From Ciceribacter sichuanensis (GTDB taxonomy: Bacteria; Pseudomonadota; Alphaproteobacteria; Rhizobiales; Rhizobiaceae): a stretch of DNA of 64,000 bases. Position numbers and translations under genes: made by a program. The DNA lies in assembly GCF_024055605.1 (NCBI RefSeq), contig NZ_JAMXLX010000001.1, positions 62,001-126,000 on the forward strand, written 5' to 3'. The number at the start of each line of letters is the position of its first letter. Positions within the stretch are counted from its first letter, which is position 1. The notes under the pieces are model-generated. The model ran no database searches, was not told the origin of the DNA, and worked only from the letters and a program-made list of their open reading frames with translations. Positions 33,813 to 41,748 of the stretch are shown piece after piece.

Positions 33813-35399
33813 TTATTCGCTCAGCGCTCGCCGAAGCCGCCGGAGGATGACGCCGCGCGCCTTGTCGTCTCCGGCGCGCTTGAGTTCGTCCTGAAGGTCG
33901 AGCACCAGCGACTGCAGGTCGTTATGCCAGTCCTTATGGCCGGGCCGGGCGGGATCGATCCGCGGCGCCCTGATCTCGGAGATGTCGGCGGGGCCGGACG
34001 GCGTCAGTTCGAAAGCGCTGTCGAGACGCGGGATGAAGATACGCTCCAGCGGCAGAAAGGCCGAGAGACGTTCCCCGAGCCCGGCAAGCGCCGCCTCTTC
34101 TCCATGGACGAGGAAGACGCCTGACGTGATCGGCAGCCGTTCCTTCACCCAGGCGGCAAGTTCGGGGCCATCGGCGTGGCCGCTATAGATGTCGAGGCGG
34201 CGAATACGGGCACGGACGGTGATCTCATCCCCCTGGATGCGCACCGTTTGCGCGCCGTCCTCGAGAATGCGTCCGAGCGTTCCGGCAGCCTGATAACCGA
34301 CCAGCAGCACGGTGGCCTCTTCGCGCCAGAGCCAGTTCTTCAGGCGGTGTCGGATACGTCCCGCGTCACACATGCCGCTTGCGGCGATCACGATGTGGAA
34401 GCCGTGCATGTGGTCGATGGCCTTGGATTGCTCGACCGTTTCCGTAAAACGCACATTGCGCGCCTCCATGGCCTCTGCCAGCATCCTGCCGTTTTCCAGT
34501 TCGCGGGAATGGCGGCGGAAGATTTCGCTCGCCCGGGTAGCAAGCGGTGAGTCGATCACGATCGGACAGGTGGCAATCGCGCCGGTCTTCATCAGGTAGA
34601 CGAGATCGGCCAGCAGTTCCTGTGTGCGTTCGACCGCAAAGGAGGGGATCAGCAACGCCCCGTTGATGTTGGTGGCCGCTTTCACCTCCGCCTTGAGCGC
34701 CGCCCGCCGGGTCTGGTCGGAAACATCGTCACGATCGGTATCGCCATAGGTGCTTTCGCAGATGACGTAGTCGAAACCTTCCGGCGCCTCCGGGTCGAAT
34801 TGCAGAAGCTTGTGGCTCGGGCCGATGTCGCCGGAAAAGAGCACGCGCAGCCGTTTGGAGGGCGTGTCGATCTCCATTTCAACGGACGCCGAGCCGAGCA
34901 GATGGCCGGCATTCCAGAACCGGAAACGGATCCCCTCGGCTGCCTGTTGCCAGCGTTCCAGTTCGACCGTGCGCATCAGGGTGACGGCGCGCGCGGCATC
35001 CTCAGCCGTATAGATCGGCTCCACCGTATCGCGGCCGCGACGTTGGTTGCGGCGGTTGAGCTGCTCGACTTCGCTTTCCTGGATATGGGCGGAATCCGGC
35101 AGCATCACGGAGCAAAGATCGATCGTGCCGCGGGTGGCGAAGATCGGTCCGTCATAGCCGACCTTGGCGAGCTTGGGCAGCAGTCCCGAATGATCGATAT
35201 GGGCATGGGTCAGGATCACCGCCTCGATGGAGGTCGGCTCGAACGGAAAGGACCGATAATTCAGTTCCTTCTCGCTCTTCGATCCCTGGAACATGCCGCA
35301 ATCGACGAGCACACGCGTACCGTCGTTTTCGACGAGGAAGCAGGAGCCGGTCACTGTGCCGGAGGCGCCATGGAAGCGGATAATGGGAGCGGAAGTCAT
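33813..35399 (-). CDS. Beta-CASP metallo-beta-lactamase, CPSF/RNase-like
   Basis: The 528-residue product begins with a metallo-beta-lactamase domain (THAHIDHSGLLPKL supplies the HxHxDH zinc motif) and contains a beta-CASP insertion (PSFAVERTQELLADLVYL, DSPLATRASEIFRRH). It is followed by the C-terminal motif VYSGHADGPEL-like (IYSGHADGPELAAW) and an extension of about 75 residues. Such proteins are RNA nucleases related to CPSF73/YSH1 and are common beside stress genes. The start at 35399 fits the family N-terminus. Substrate RNA is unknown. It is convergent with the siderophore operon, and 172 bases upstream carry only its promoter. Confidence 0.88.
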   Translation of the reverse strand: MTSAPIIRFHGASGTVTGSCFLVENDGTRVLVDCGMFQGSKSEKELNYRSFPFEPTSIEAVILTHAHIDHSGLLPKLAKVGYDGPIFATRGTIDLCSVMLPDSAHIQESEVEQLNRRNQRRGRDTVEPIYTAEDAARAVTLMRTVELERWQQAAEGIRFRFWNAGHLLGSASVEMEIDTPSKRLRVLFSGDIGPSHKLLQFDPEAPEGFDYVICESTYGDTDRDDVSDQTRRAALKAEVKAATNINGALLIPSFAVERTQELLADLVYLMKTGAIATCPIVIDSPLATRASEIFRRHSRELENGRMLAEAMEARNVRFTETVEQSKAIDHMHGFHIVIAASGMCDAGRIRHRLKNWLWREEATVLLVGYQAAGTLGRILEDGAQTVRIQGDEITVRARIRRLDIYSGHADGPELAAWVKERLPITSGVFLVHGEEAALAGLGERLSAFLPLERIFIPRLDSAFELTPSGPADISEIRAPRIDPARPGHKDWHNDLQSLVLDLQDELKRAGDDKARGVILRRLRRALSE

Positions 35400-35571
35400 C
35401 GGTTCGGTATCCAGCGGCTGGCAGGCATGGGCATCGCAGATCCACTATCCAGCCAGTCGTTCGCTGCGATGGCGGCATGTCGCGGCCGCACGACAAGTCA
35501 TCTCCGGAAACGTCCGGTTGCGTCAACCCCCGCACTTCCATCCGCGATCTACGGTCGCAGGCGACCATCGT

Positions 35572-37200
35572 TCAATGAAGGTGCGGGATATCAGGGCCTC
35601 CGCCGAAGGACGCGAGGTCCGGATAGAAGGCGGAGTCCGGACGGGGATCGAACGTGAAGGCAATGCGCGACAGGGCATCACGCGCCTTTTGCGCATAGAA
35701 TTTCTTGGCCCGGTCGTCGGAATGAACGCGGCCGGCTTCTGCGAGAACAGCGGCAGCTTCCCGCAAGCGTTGACCCGCCAGCAATGCAACGCCCAGCTTG
35801 TAGCGGCCCTCGACATGGTGCGGCGCAAGTTTGCAAAGCTTCCGCAATGTTTCAACGGCCTGGCCGTAGCGCCGGGTAGCGAGATGCACATCTCCAAGCC
35901 TCAGAAGAACCGGTACGGGATCGGCAAGCCGCGGAATGAGGGCGAGATAGGAAGCCTCCGCCGCACGCATCTCACCGCGTTCGAAAAGCAGGTTGGCAAG
36001 ACCGAACTCCGCGCCGCGATGATCGGGCATCGCAGCCAGAACCTGGCGAAAGGCCGTTTCTGCCTCGGGTTTCTTGCCGGAATGATAGAGGTCGAGCGCG
36101 CGCTCATAGACGAAACGCACACTGCGTGGGTTGATGAAACCGCCGAGATTGAGGCCGTTTCGGGTCCGGAAAAGCGTGCAGGTGATCTGCCGTTCCTTGA
36201 CACCGAACATGTATTTGTAGGGTTCGTTGCCGCGCAGGAAGTCGTAGGTGCGAAAGCCTTCCGAAATCGCCTTCCGGATGCAATAGCCGTGCAGCACGAG
36301 ACCGGGCGAGGGCGTGGTCCATGCCTCGTCGCGGCCGGTGATATAGAACAGGACGGCTTTCTTCTGACGGTCGATGATGTTGGCGAGAACCCCGAGCGGG
36401 CGTTCGCCGTGCCAGAGCACCGGCACGTCGAGATTGCCGTCGGCAAAACAATCCATCAACACTTCACGGGATGCACGGATCATTTTTTCGGCGTTTTCTT
36501 CTCCCTTGATCGGCGTCCACCGCACTCTCCAGAAGCCGAAGAGGATATCGAGGTCGCGCTCTATCGTTTCCGGTGTCGCCATGGTGATGCGGTATTCGTC
36601 CCCGCCCTCGACCTTGCGCAGGAAGCGCCTGAGTTTCTGTCGGGTCTGGCCGCTCATGTGCTGTTCCAGATAGCCGTCCCAGCTGTCGGGCAGATGGATG
36701 ACCGGACAGATGGTATTGTCGATCTGCTGTTCGTTGCGGGGCACGTTGTTGCGGAACATCACCTCCGGTCCCTGCAGCGCCCGGACCAGAGCTTCGCGCC
36801 GGCCGGGCGGGCCGCTGAAATAGTCGAGCTTGATCTGGGTCCACCGCTCCTGCCTGAGATAGGCGGCAAAGCCCGTAATGGCCTGCTGCTCGTAGTCCGG
36901 CAGGGTGATGAAACCGGTATAATCGGCGGCGAAATTGCCGGCCATGATGATCTCGTCGGTGAAGATACCGTCGGCATTGGCCTTCGTCTGCAGACGCAGG
37001 GGAAAGAAGGCGAGATAGGGAGAACCGGGTTCGCTTTTCCTGAGAGCCAGGATGAACCAGCGCCGGCGATGGGAAAGATAGCGCTTCAGCCATGTCCAGG
37101 AGAGGAAGTGCTGGGCATCCGGGTCCGCCATGAACACCTCGTCCCAGTTCCGGCGAACGGCCGCGAAGGCCTCCACTGTATCGATGATGTCTATCCGCAC
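35572..37200 (-). CDS. CelD/BcsL-like GNAT acyltransferase fused to TPR repeats
   Basis: A GTG at 37200 with GGGGGA 8 bases upstream gives 542 residues; the longer frame upstream reads through the neighbouring gene's antisense and is not coding. Residues ~1-340 form a double GNAT/FemAB-like acyltransferase (Pfam GNAT_acetyltr_6 type) with SGQTRQKLRRFLRKVEGGD and the closing YDFLRGNEPYKYMFG. Residues ~355-500 contain about four TPR units (ERALDLYHSGKKPEAETAFRQVL, LGDVHLATRRYGQAVETLRKL). Family members act in cellulose or exopolysaccharide production. Here it ends the type I secretion gene run, so it may acylate either the polysaccharide or the cargo proteins. Confidence 0.8.
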   Translation of the reverse strand: MRIDIIDTVEAFAAVRRNWDEVFMADPDAQHFLSWTWLKRYLSHRRRWFILALRKSEPGSPYLAFFPLRLQTKANADGIFTDEIIMAGNFAADYTGFITLPDYEQQAITGFAAYLRQERWTQIKLDYFSGPPGRREALVRALQGPEVMFRNNVPRNEQQIDNTICPVIHLPDSWDGYLEQHMSGQTRQKLRRFLRKVEGGDEYRITMATPETIERDLDILFGFWRVRWTPIKGEENAEKMIRASREVLMDCFADGNLDVPVLWHGERPLGVLANIIDRQKKAVLFYITGRDEAWTTPSPGLVLHGYCIRKAISEGFRTYDFLRGNEPYKYMFGVKERQITCTLFRTRNGLNLGGFINPRSVRFVYERALDLYHSGKKPEAETAFRQVLAAMPDHRGAEFGLANLLFERGEMRAAEASYLALIPRLADPVPVLLRLGDVHLATRRYGQAVETLRKLCKLAPHHVEGRYKLGVALLAGQRLREAAAVLAEAGRVHSDDRAKKFYAQKARDALSRIAFTFDPRPDSAFYPDLASFGGGPDIPHLH

Positions 37201-37241
37201 CGCATTTCCCCCTTCAACACATAACTTTCGGAAGTTCGGCC

Positions 37242-37733
37242 TCAGATCTCCTTGGCCAGATGCGGGCTCTTGTGAATGAAAGCCCAGAGCGATTTGCTGA
37301 TATCGGTGATTTCCGAAATCGAGCTTTCGAGCTGCCGCATCTCTTTTTCGTCCATCTGCTCGACCTTGCCGTAGCGGATCTCGCTGTCTGTCTCGACAAG
37401 CCGCATGAGCTGGGTGCTGGAGATGTCTCCGCTCTCGTCGAACGAATAGATGCTGTGATTGTACTTGTTGCGGACCTTGGCTTCCTTCTTGAGCCGCGCC
37501 ATGGCGAACAGCACGGCTTCCCGGTCGGCTTTTGGGGTGGAGCGACGCTTGGCGAGCCGCTCCACGAGATCGATCCGGGCCCTTGTGGTATTGAGCGTCA
37601 GGAAAACGATGATCGCCGCTTCCTTGTCGACCGCCAGAAGGTGGGCGATGACATAGATCAGCAGGCTTTCCGTATTGGTCCAGACGTAATTCAGCCGGCC
37701 GACTCCCAACAATACATCCGGCATATTTCCCAT
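37242..37733 (-). CDS. Hypothetical protein in the type I secretion gene run
   Basis: The 163-residue product is not one I can place in a named family. It is soluble, mostly helical and rich in charged residues, with no signal peptide. The stretch ARIDLVERLAKRR and the following KADREAVLFAMARLKKEAKVRNKYNHSIYSFDESG are the most distinct parts. It lies between the adaptor (42 bases away) and the GNAT-TPR gene (41 bases away) on the same strand, so it probably belongs to the same operon. Confidence 0.7.
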   Translation of the reverse strand: MGNMPDVLLGVGRLNYVWTNTESLLIYVIAHLLAVDKEAAIIVFLTLNTTRARIDLVERLAKRRSTPKADREAVLFAMARLKKEAKVRNKYNHSIYSFDESGDISSTQLMRLVETDSEIRYGKVEQMDEKEMRQLESSISEITDISKSLWAFIHKSPHLAKEI

Positions 37734-37775
37734 TTTGCGCTCTCTCCTGTGTTCTTTGCCGCGTTGCCTGCCCTG

Positions 37776-39125
37776 TCATTGCTCCTTGAATGCGCGTGAC
37801 ATGCTGTCGCTGATCGGCTTCGAGAGATATTCGAAGAATGTCCGCTCCGATGTCTGGATCAGCACGTCGGCCGGCATGCCCGGAACGGGGTGGAAGCCGT
37901 GCACCAGCGCGAGTTCTTCCTTGGGCAGCTCCACGCGGACGATGTAGACGTCCTTCTGGGCGCCGGCCGCGCCTTCCTCGATCGAGTCTGCCGAGACGTA
38001 GAACACCTTGCCGGTCAGCACGGGCGTAGTGCGGCGATTGAGCGCCGAAAGCCTGATCGCGGCGGTCTGACCTTCGCGGAGCTGATCGATCGAGGTACGC
38101 AATACCTGCGCCTCGACGATCAGGGGAACCCCGGCTGGCAGGATTTCCATGATCGGCTTGCCGGTGGTGATGACGCCACCGGCGGTATGGTAATAGGCGC
38201 GTACGACCGTTCCCGTGACGGGAGAACGGATCACCGTCCGATCGAGCACGCCTGAGGCCTCCGTCATCTGTTCGCGAACGCTGTCGAGATCGGCCTCTGC
38301 CGTTTCCAGGGCGTCGAGCGCGGCTTGCTTGTTGGAATTGATCGCGATCACGGCTTCCTGCTGGTACTTGGCAATCTGCGCGCGGTTCTCGTTGAGTTCG
38401 CCTTCAAGACGGGCGAGGTCTCCGAGCGCGTCTGCGATGGCTCGTTCCATGGCGAGCAGATCCATCCTGCGCAGATAGCCCACCTTGACGAGCTTGGCCT
38501 TGGAATCGCGTTCCTCCGTCAGAAGTGCGATCTGTTTTTCGAACGACTGCTTCTGGCCCTGATAACCGGCAAAGCGGAACTCCAGCGAGACGATGTTCTT
38601 CTGAATGAGGTTCAGCTGTTCCTCCAGCTTGACCTGCTTGCTGTGAAAGATGACGTTCTGGCTCTCGATGATGGCGTTGACCTCGGGATCGCTCGCTTCC
38701 TTCATCACGATGTCGGGAATTTTCAGTTGCTTGCTGCCGTCGGCTTCCGCCCTGAGACGCGCGACCACGGCCTCCAGCCTGAGGCGGCGGAGCGTCAGCG
38801 CCCGCTCGTCGGCAAGAGCCGCAGTCGGATCAAGTGTCAGCAGCACCTGTCCTTCCTTGACCATTTCCCCTTCGCTGACTTGCATCTCCTTGATGATGCC
38901 GCCTTCGAGATGCTGGACGATCTTGTTGTTGCCGGTGGCGACGAAACTGCCCTGCGCGATGATCGCAGAGGAAAGCGGCGCAGTTGCCGCCCAGAAGCCG
39001 AAGCCACCGAACGTGCTCAGCAGAGCCGCCAGCCCGATGGTGGTGTGGCGTCGGATCGAACGCGGAACCTCGCTGTACCATTCGACGGGGCCCGGATCTG
39101 TTTTCGCTGAAACGCTGCGTGCCAT
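37776..39125 (-). CDS. HlyD-family type I secretion periplasmic adaptor
   Basis: The 449-residue product has one N-terminal membrane helix (about residues 28-52), lipoyl half-motifs (GSFVATGNNKIVQHLEGGIIKEMQVSEGEMVKEGQVLL), a long coiled-coil middle part (about 120-290) and the C-terminal adaptor domain. The RSPVTGTVVRAYYHTAGGVI block and the ending (HGFHPVPGMPADVLIQTSERTFFEYLSKPI) are typical of PrtE/RsaE/PrsE adaptors. It links the ABC exporter to an outer-membrane TolC-type pore, which is not encoded in this window. It lies 9 bases behind the exporter gene. Confidence 0.94.
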   Translation of the reverse strand: MARSVSAKTDPGPVEWYSEVPRSIRRHTTIGLAALLSTFGGFGFWAATAPLSSAIIAQGSFVATGNNKIVQHLEGGIIKEMQVSEGEMVKEGQVLLTLDPTAALADERALTLRRLRLEAVVARLRAEADGSKQLKIPDIVMKEASDPEVNAIIESQNVIFHSKQVKLEEQLNLIQKNIVSLEFRFAGYQGQKQSFEKQIALLTEERDSKAKLVKVGYLRRMDLLAMERAIADALGDLARLEGELNENRAQIAKYQQEAVIAINSNKQAALDALETAEADLDSVREQMTEASGVLDRTVIRSPVTGTVVRAYYHTAGGVITTGKPIMEILPAGVPLIVEAQVLRTSIDQLREGQTAAIRLSALNRRTTPVLTGKVFYVSADSIEEGAAGAQKDVYIVRVELPKEELALVHGFHPVPGMPADVLIQTSERTFFEYLSKPISDSMSRAFKEQ

Positions 39126-39134
39126 GGTACTTAC

Positions 39135-41726
39135 TCACTTGTTGTCGATGCGCGGGGACTCGCCGCCGGCGCTCTTGCTCAATGCTTTCAAAACTTCGAC
39201 GCGCTCGCCGAACATCGCGACCGATCCGTCCTTGAGCACGAGGATCTTGTCGACAACCTGCAGAAGGGCAGGGCGCTGGGTGATCGTGACCGTGGTAATG
39301 CCCTGTTTCTTCGCGTGGATGAGCGCGCGGGCAAGCGCTGCCTCGCCAAGCGTATCGAGATTGGAGTTCGGCTCGTCGAGCACCACGAACTTCGGATCGC
39401 CGAAGAAGGCGCGGGCAAGCGCGATGCGCTGCTTCTGCCCGCCCGAGAGCGGTGAGCCATCGGCTGCAACCACGGTTTCGTAACCCTGCGGAAAACCGGC
39501 AATCAGTTCATGTACGTCGGCAAGAGTTGCCGCTTCGAAGATCTGGCGGTCGTCGACATCGTCGCGCATGCGGCTGATGTTCGCCTTGATGGTGCCGGGG
39601 AAGAGTTGCACGTCCTGCGGCAGGTAGCCGATGCTTTCGCCGAACTGCCGCTGGTCCCAGTTGCGCAGGTCCATAAGGTCGAGGCGCACATTGCCCGATG
39701 TCGGTAGGATGGAACCGACCAGCATCTTGCCGAGCGTCGTCTTGCCAGAACCGGAATTACCGATGATGGCGAGCGATTCACCCTTGCGCAGCGAGAAGGA
39801 GATGCCGTTGAGGATCACCTTCTTCTGCGGCGGGGGCACGAAGAGAATGCGCTCGACATCCAGCCGGCCCTCGGGATTGGGCAGGCGAAGCCGGGGGAAG
39901 TTCAGCGGTGAATTCACCAGCAACTGCTTGATGCGAGCATAGGCGGAGGCCGACTTGTTGAACTGGTTCCAGCCCTCGATTGCACCTTCGATCGGGGCAA
40001 GAGCCCGGCCGGAGATGATCGATGCGGCGATCACCATCCCACCGGTCAGTTGCCCCGAAAGCGAAAGATGAGCCCCCCAGCCGAGAAGGGCAATCTGCGT
40101 TATCATGCGGCAGCCCTTTGAAAGGCCAGCGAACATGATGTTCCTGTCCTGCGCCGCGACATGCGCCCTGAGCGAGCCCGCTGTCTCCTGACCCCACATC
40201 CGGACGGCTTCGGGGATCATGGCGAGCGCATTGATGATCTGCGAATTGCGCGACATGGACTCCAGGTGGAAATTCGCCCGGCCGGCAAAGCCGTTGGCCT
40301 CGGCGAAATGGCGCGCCGTGAACCGCTGGTTCAGGAAGGCGATGAAGAACAGCACCGCGCAGCACGTCAGGATGATGAGGCCGAGATGCGGATGGACGAG
40401 ATAGACCACCAGCACGAAGAGCGGCATCAGCGGCGCGTCGAGGAAAGCGATCAGCGTGCCCGAGGTCAGGAAGCCGCGAAGCTGCTGCAGGTCCTGCAGG
40501 ATCTGGTAGTCCTTGCCGGATCCATGCAGCGAGGCTCTCGCCGCGGCGCTGAGAATGGGAGCGCCGAGCTGCACCTCCAGCTCGACCGCCGTACGCATCA
40601 GGATGAAACGCCTGATGGCATCGAGGAAGGCCTGAAGCAGAACCGCGCCAACGACCGCGATGGTCAGCATGATCAACGTGTCCATCGACCGGCTGGTCAG
40701 AACCCGGTCGGAAATCTGGAAGAGATAGAGCGGTATCGCGAGAAGCAGAACATTGATGGCGACGGTGAACAGCATGACGATGATCATGTTGCGTCGAACG
40801 GCAGCGATACCCTTTGCGAGGCTCGCGGCGAAGTTCACCGGGCCGCTGCGTTTGTGGAAACCGGCTTGGCCGCCATTTCCGCCGCCGCCATTACCGTTGT
40901 CGTCGGAGTCCTTGCCGCCACCACCGCCGCCGCTGGAGGGGCGCCGCTCGTTTTCCCGGATCGGTCCCCTGTCGGTTTCGATGGTCTTTCCGAACGGCTT
41001 GTCCTGAACCGGCTTGATATCGATTTCCCGCACAGGCTGGTCGCGCTTTGCCACCGTTTCGGTATTTGCCGCCGCAGCCTCCGACGCGACGGCCGCCCCG
41101 CTCTTGTTATTATTGTGGGCAGGGGCGGCCGCCCGTCCGGCGGACCCGTTCGGCGCCGCAGCCGCGACATTCGGCGGCGCCGCTTGAGCGTTTGCCAGAG
41201 GTCCCCTGGAGGTGGGACCGCTCGGTTGTGCGACTGCGGCCTCTGTGGCGACGCCCCGGCGCATCGCGGATTGCGATGCGGCGTTGTCGAGGCGTCTCAG
41301 GTTTTCGATCACGTCGTCGATCGTCGGGGTGCCGGCTTTCGGTTCTTGAGCCGCCAGCACCGACGCCGGAATGAAGCCCGGCATTCTGCCTGTCTGAACC
41401 GGGTCGATGGCAGGCCGTGGCTGGATCGGAGGACCGATCCTGACTTCGGCCGCGTTCGGCGCCTGCGGCTTCGAGACGACGCTGGCCTTGTCTTCTTCTC
41501 TTTTCTCCATCCTGTCTTCGGCGGGCCGCGCTACACCCGAATCCTGGGCGAGCTTCGAGGCTGAATCGGTCAGCTTCTTCAGGTCGCCGATCACGTTGTC
41601 GATCGCCGAAATGCAGGCATTCGCCGGATCTGCCTCCCCATTGCCCGGCGGCGGCCCCGACTGGTTCTGTCGATCCAGATCGATGACCTTGCTTCTCGAC
41701 AACTCGTCCTTCGATACGTGGTTCAT
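39135..41726 (-). CDS. Type I secretion ABC exporter (permease/ATPase fusion) with disordered N-extension
   Basis: The 863-residue product has a core like PrtD/PrsD: six membrane helices from about residue 312 (NMIIVMLFTVAINVLLLAIPLYLFQ) and an ATPase domain with Walker A GNSGSGKTTLGK, signature LSGGQKQR and Walker B FVVLDEPNSNLD. There is no C39 peptidase domain. Residues 1-295 are an added Ala/Pro/Gly-rich region with a Gly run, predicted disordered, which carries two copies of a ~25-residue helical motif (from residues 42 and 136). A G-rich ribosome site precedes the ATG. It directly follows the two putative cargo genes. Confidence 0.93.
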   Translation of the reverse strand: MNHVSKDELSRSKVIDLDRQNQSGPPPGNGEADPANACISAIDNVIGDLKKLTDSASKLAQDSGVARPAEDRMEKREEDKASVVSKPQAPNAAEVRIGPPIQPRPAIDPVQTGRMPGFIPASVLAAQEPKAGTPTIDDVIENLRRLDNAASQSAMRRGVATEAAVAQPSGPTSRGPLANAQAAPPNVAAAAPNGSAGRAAAPAHNNNKSGAAVASEAAAANTETVAKRDQPVREIDIKPVQDKPFGKTIETDRGPIRENERRPSSGGGGGGKDSDDNGNGGGGNGGQAGFHKRSGPVNFAASLAKGIAAVRRNMIIVMLFTVAINVLLLAIPLYLFQISDRVLTSRSMDTLIMLTIAVVGAVLLQAFLDAIRRFILMRTAVELEVQLGAPILSAAARASLHGSGKDYQILQDLQQLRGFLTSGTLIAFLDAPLMPLFVLVVYLVHPHLGLIILTCCAVLFFIAFLNQRFTARHFAEANGFAGRANFHLESMSRNSQIINALAMIPEAVRMWGQETAGSLRAHVAAQDRNIMFAGLSKGCRMITQIALLGWGAHLSLSGQLTGGMVIAASIISGRALAPIEGAIEGWNQFNKSASAYARIKQLLVNSPLNFPRLRLPNPEGRLDVERILFVPPPQKKVILNGISFSLRKGESLAIIGNSGSGKTTLGKMLVGSILPTSGNVRLDLMDLRNWDQRQFGESIGYLPQDVQLFPGTIKANISRMRDDVDDRQIFEAATLADVHELIAGFPQGYETVVAADGSPLSGGQKQRIALARAFFGDPKFVVLDEPNSNLDTLGEAALARALIHAKKQGITTVTITQRPALLQVVDKILVLKDGSVAMFGERVEVLKALSKSAGGESPRIDNK

Positions 41727-41748
41727 CTGTCTCCCCCCGGATCGTCCT

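Noticed and set aside
37201-37779. N-terminal extension of the GNAT-TPR gene to 735 residues
   Set aside because: The added part reads through another frame of the 163-residue gene and looks non-coding; a GTG with a good ribosome site starts family sequence at 37200.
40161-41564. 467-codon plus-strand frame
   Set aside because: It is antisense to the ABC exporter, which has all ATPase motifs in the other strand.
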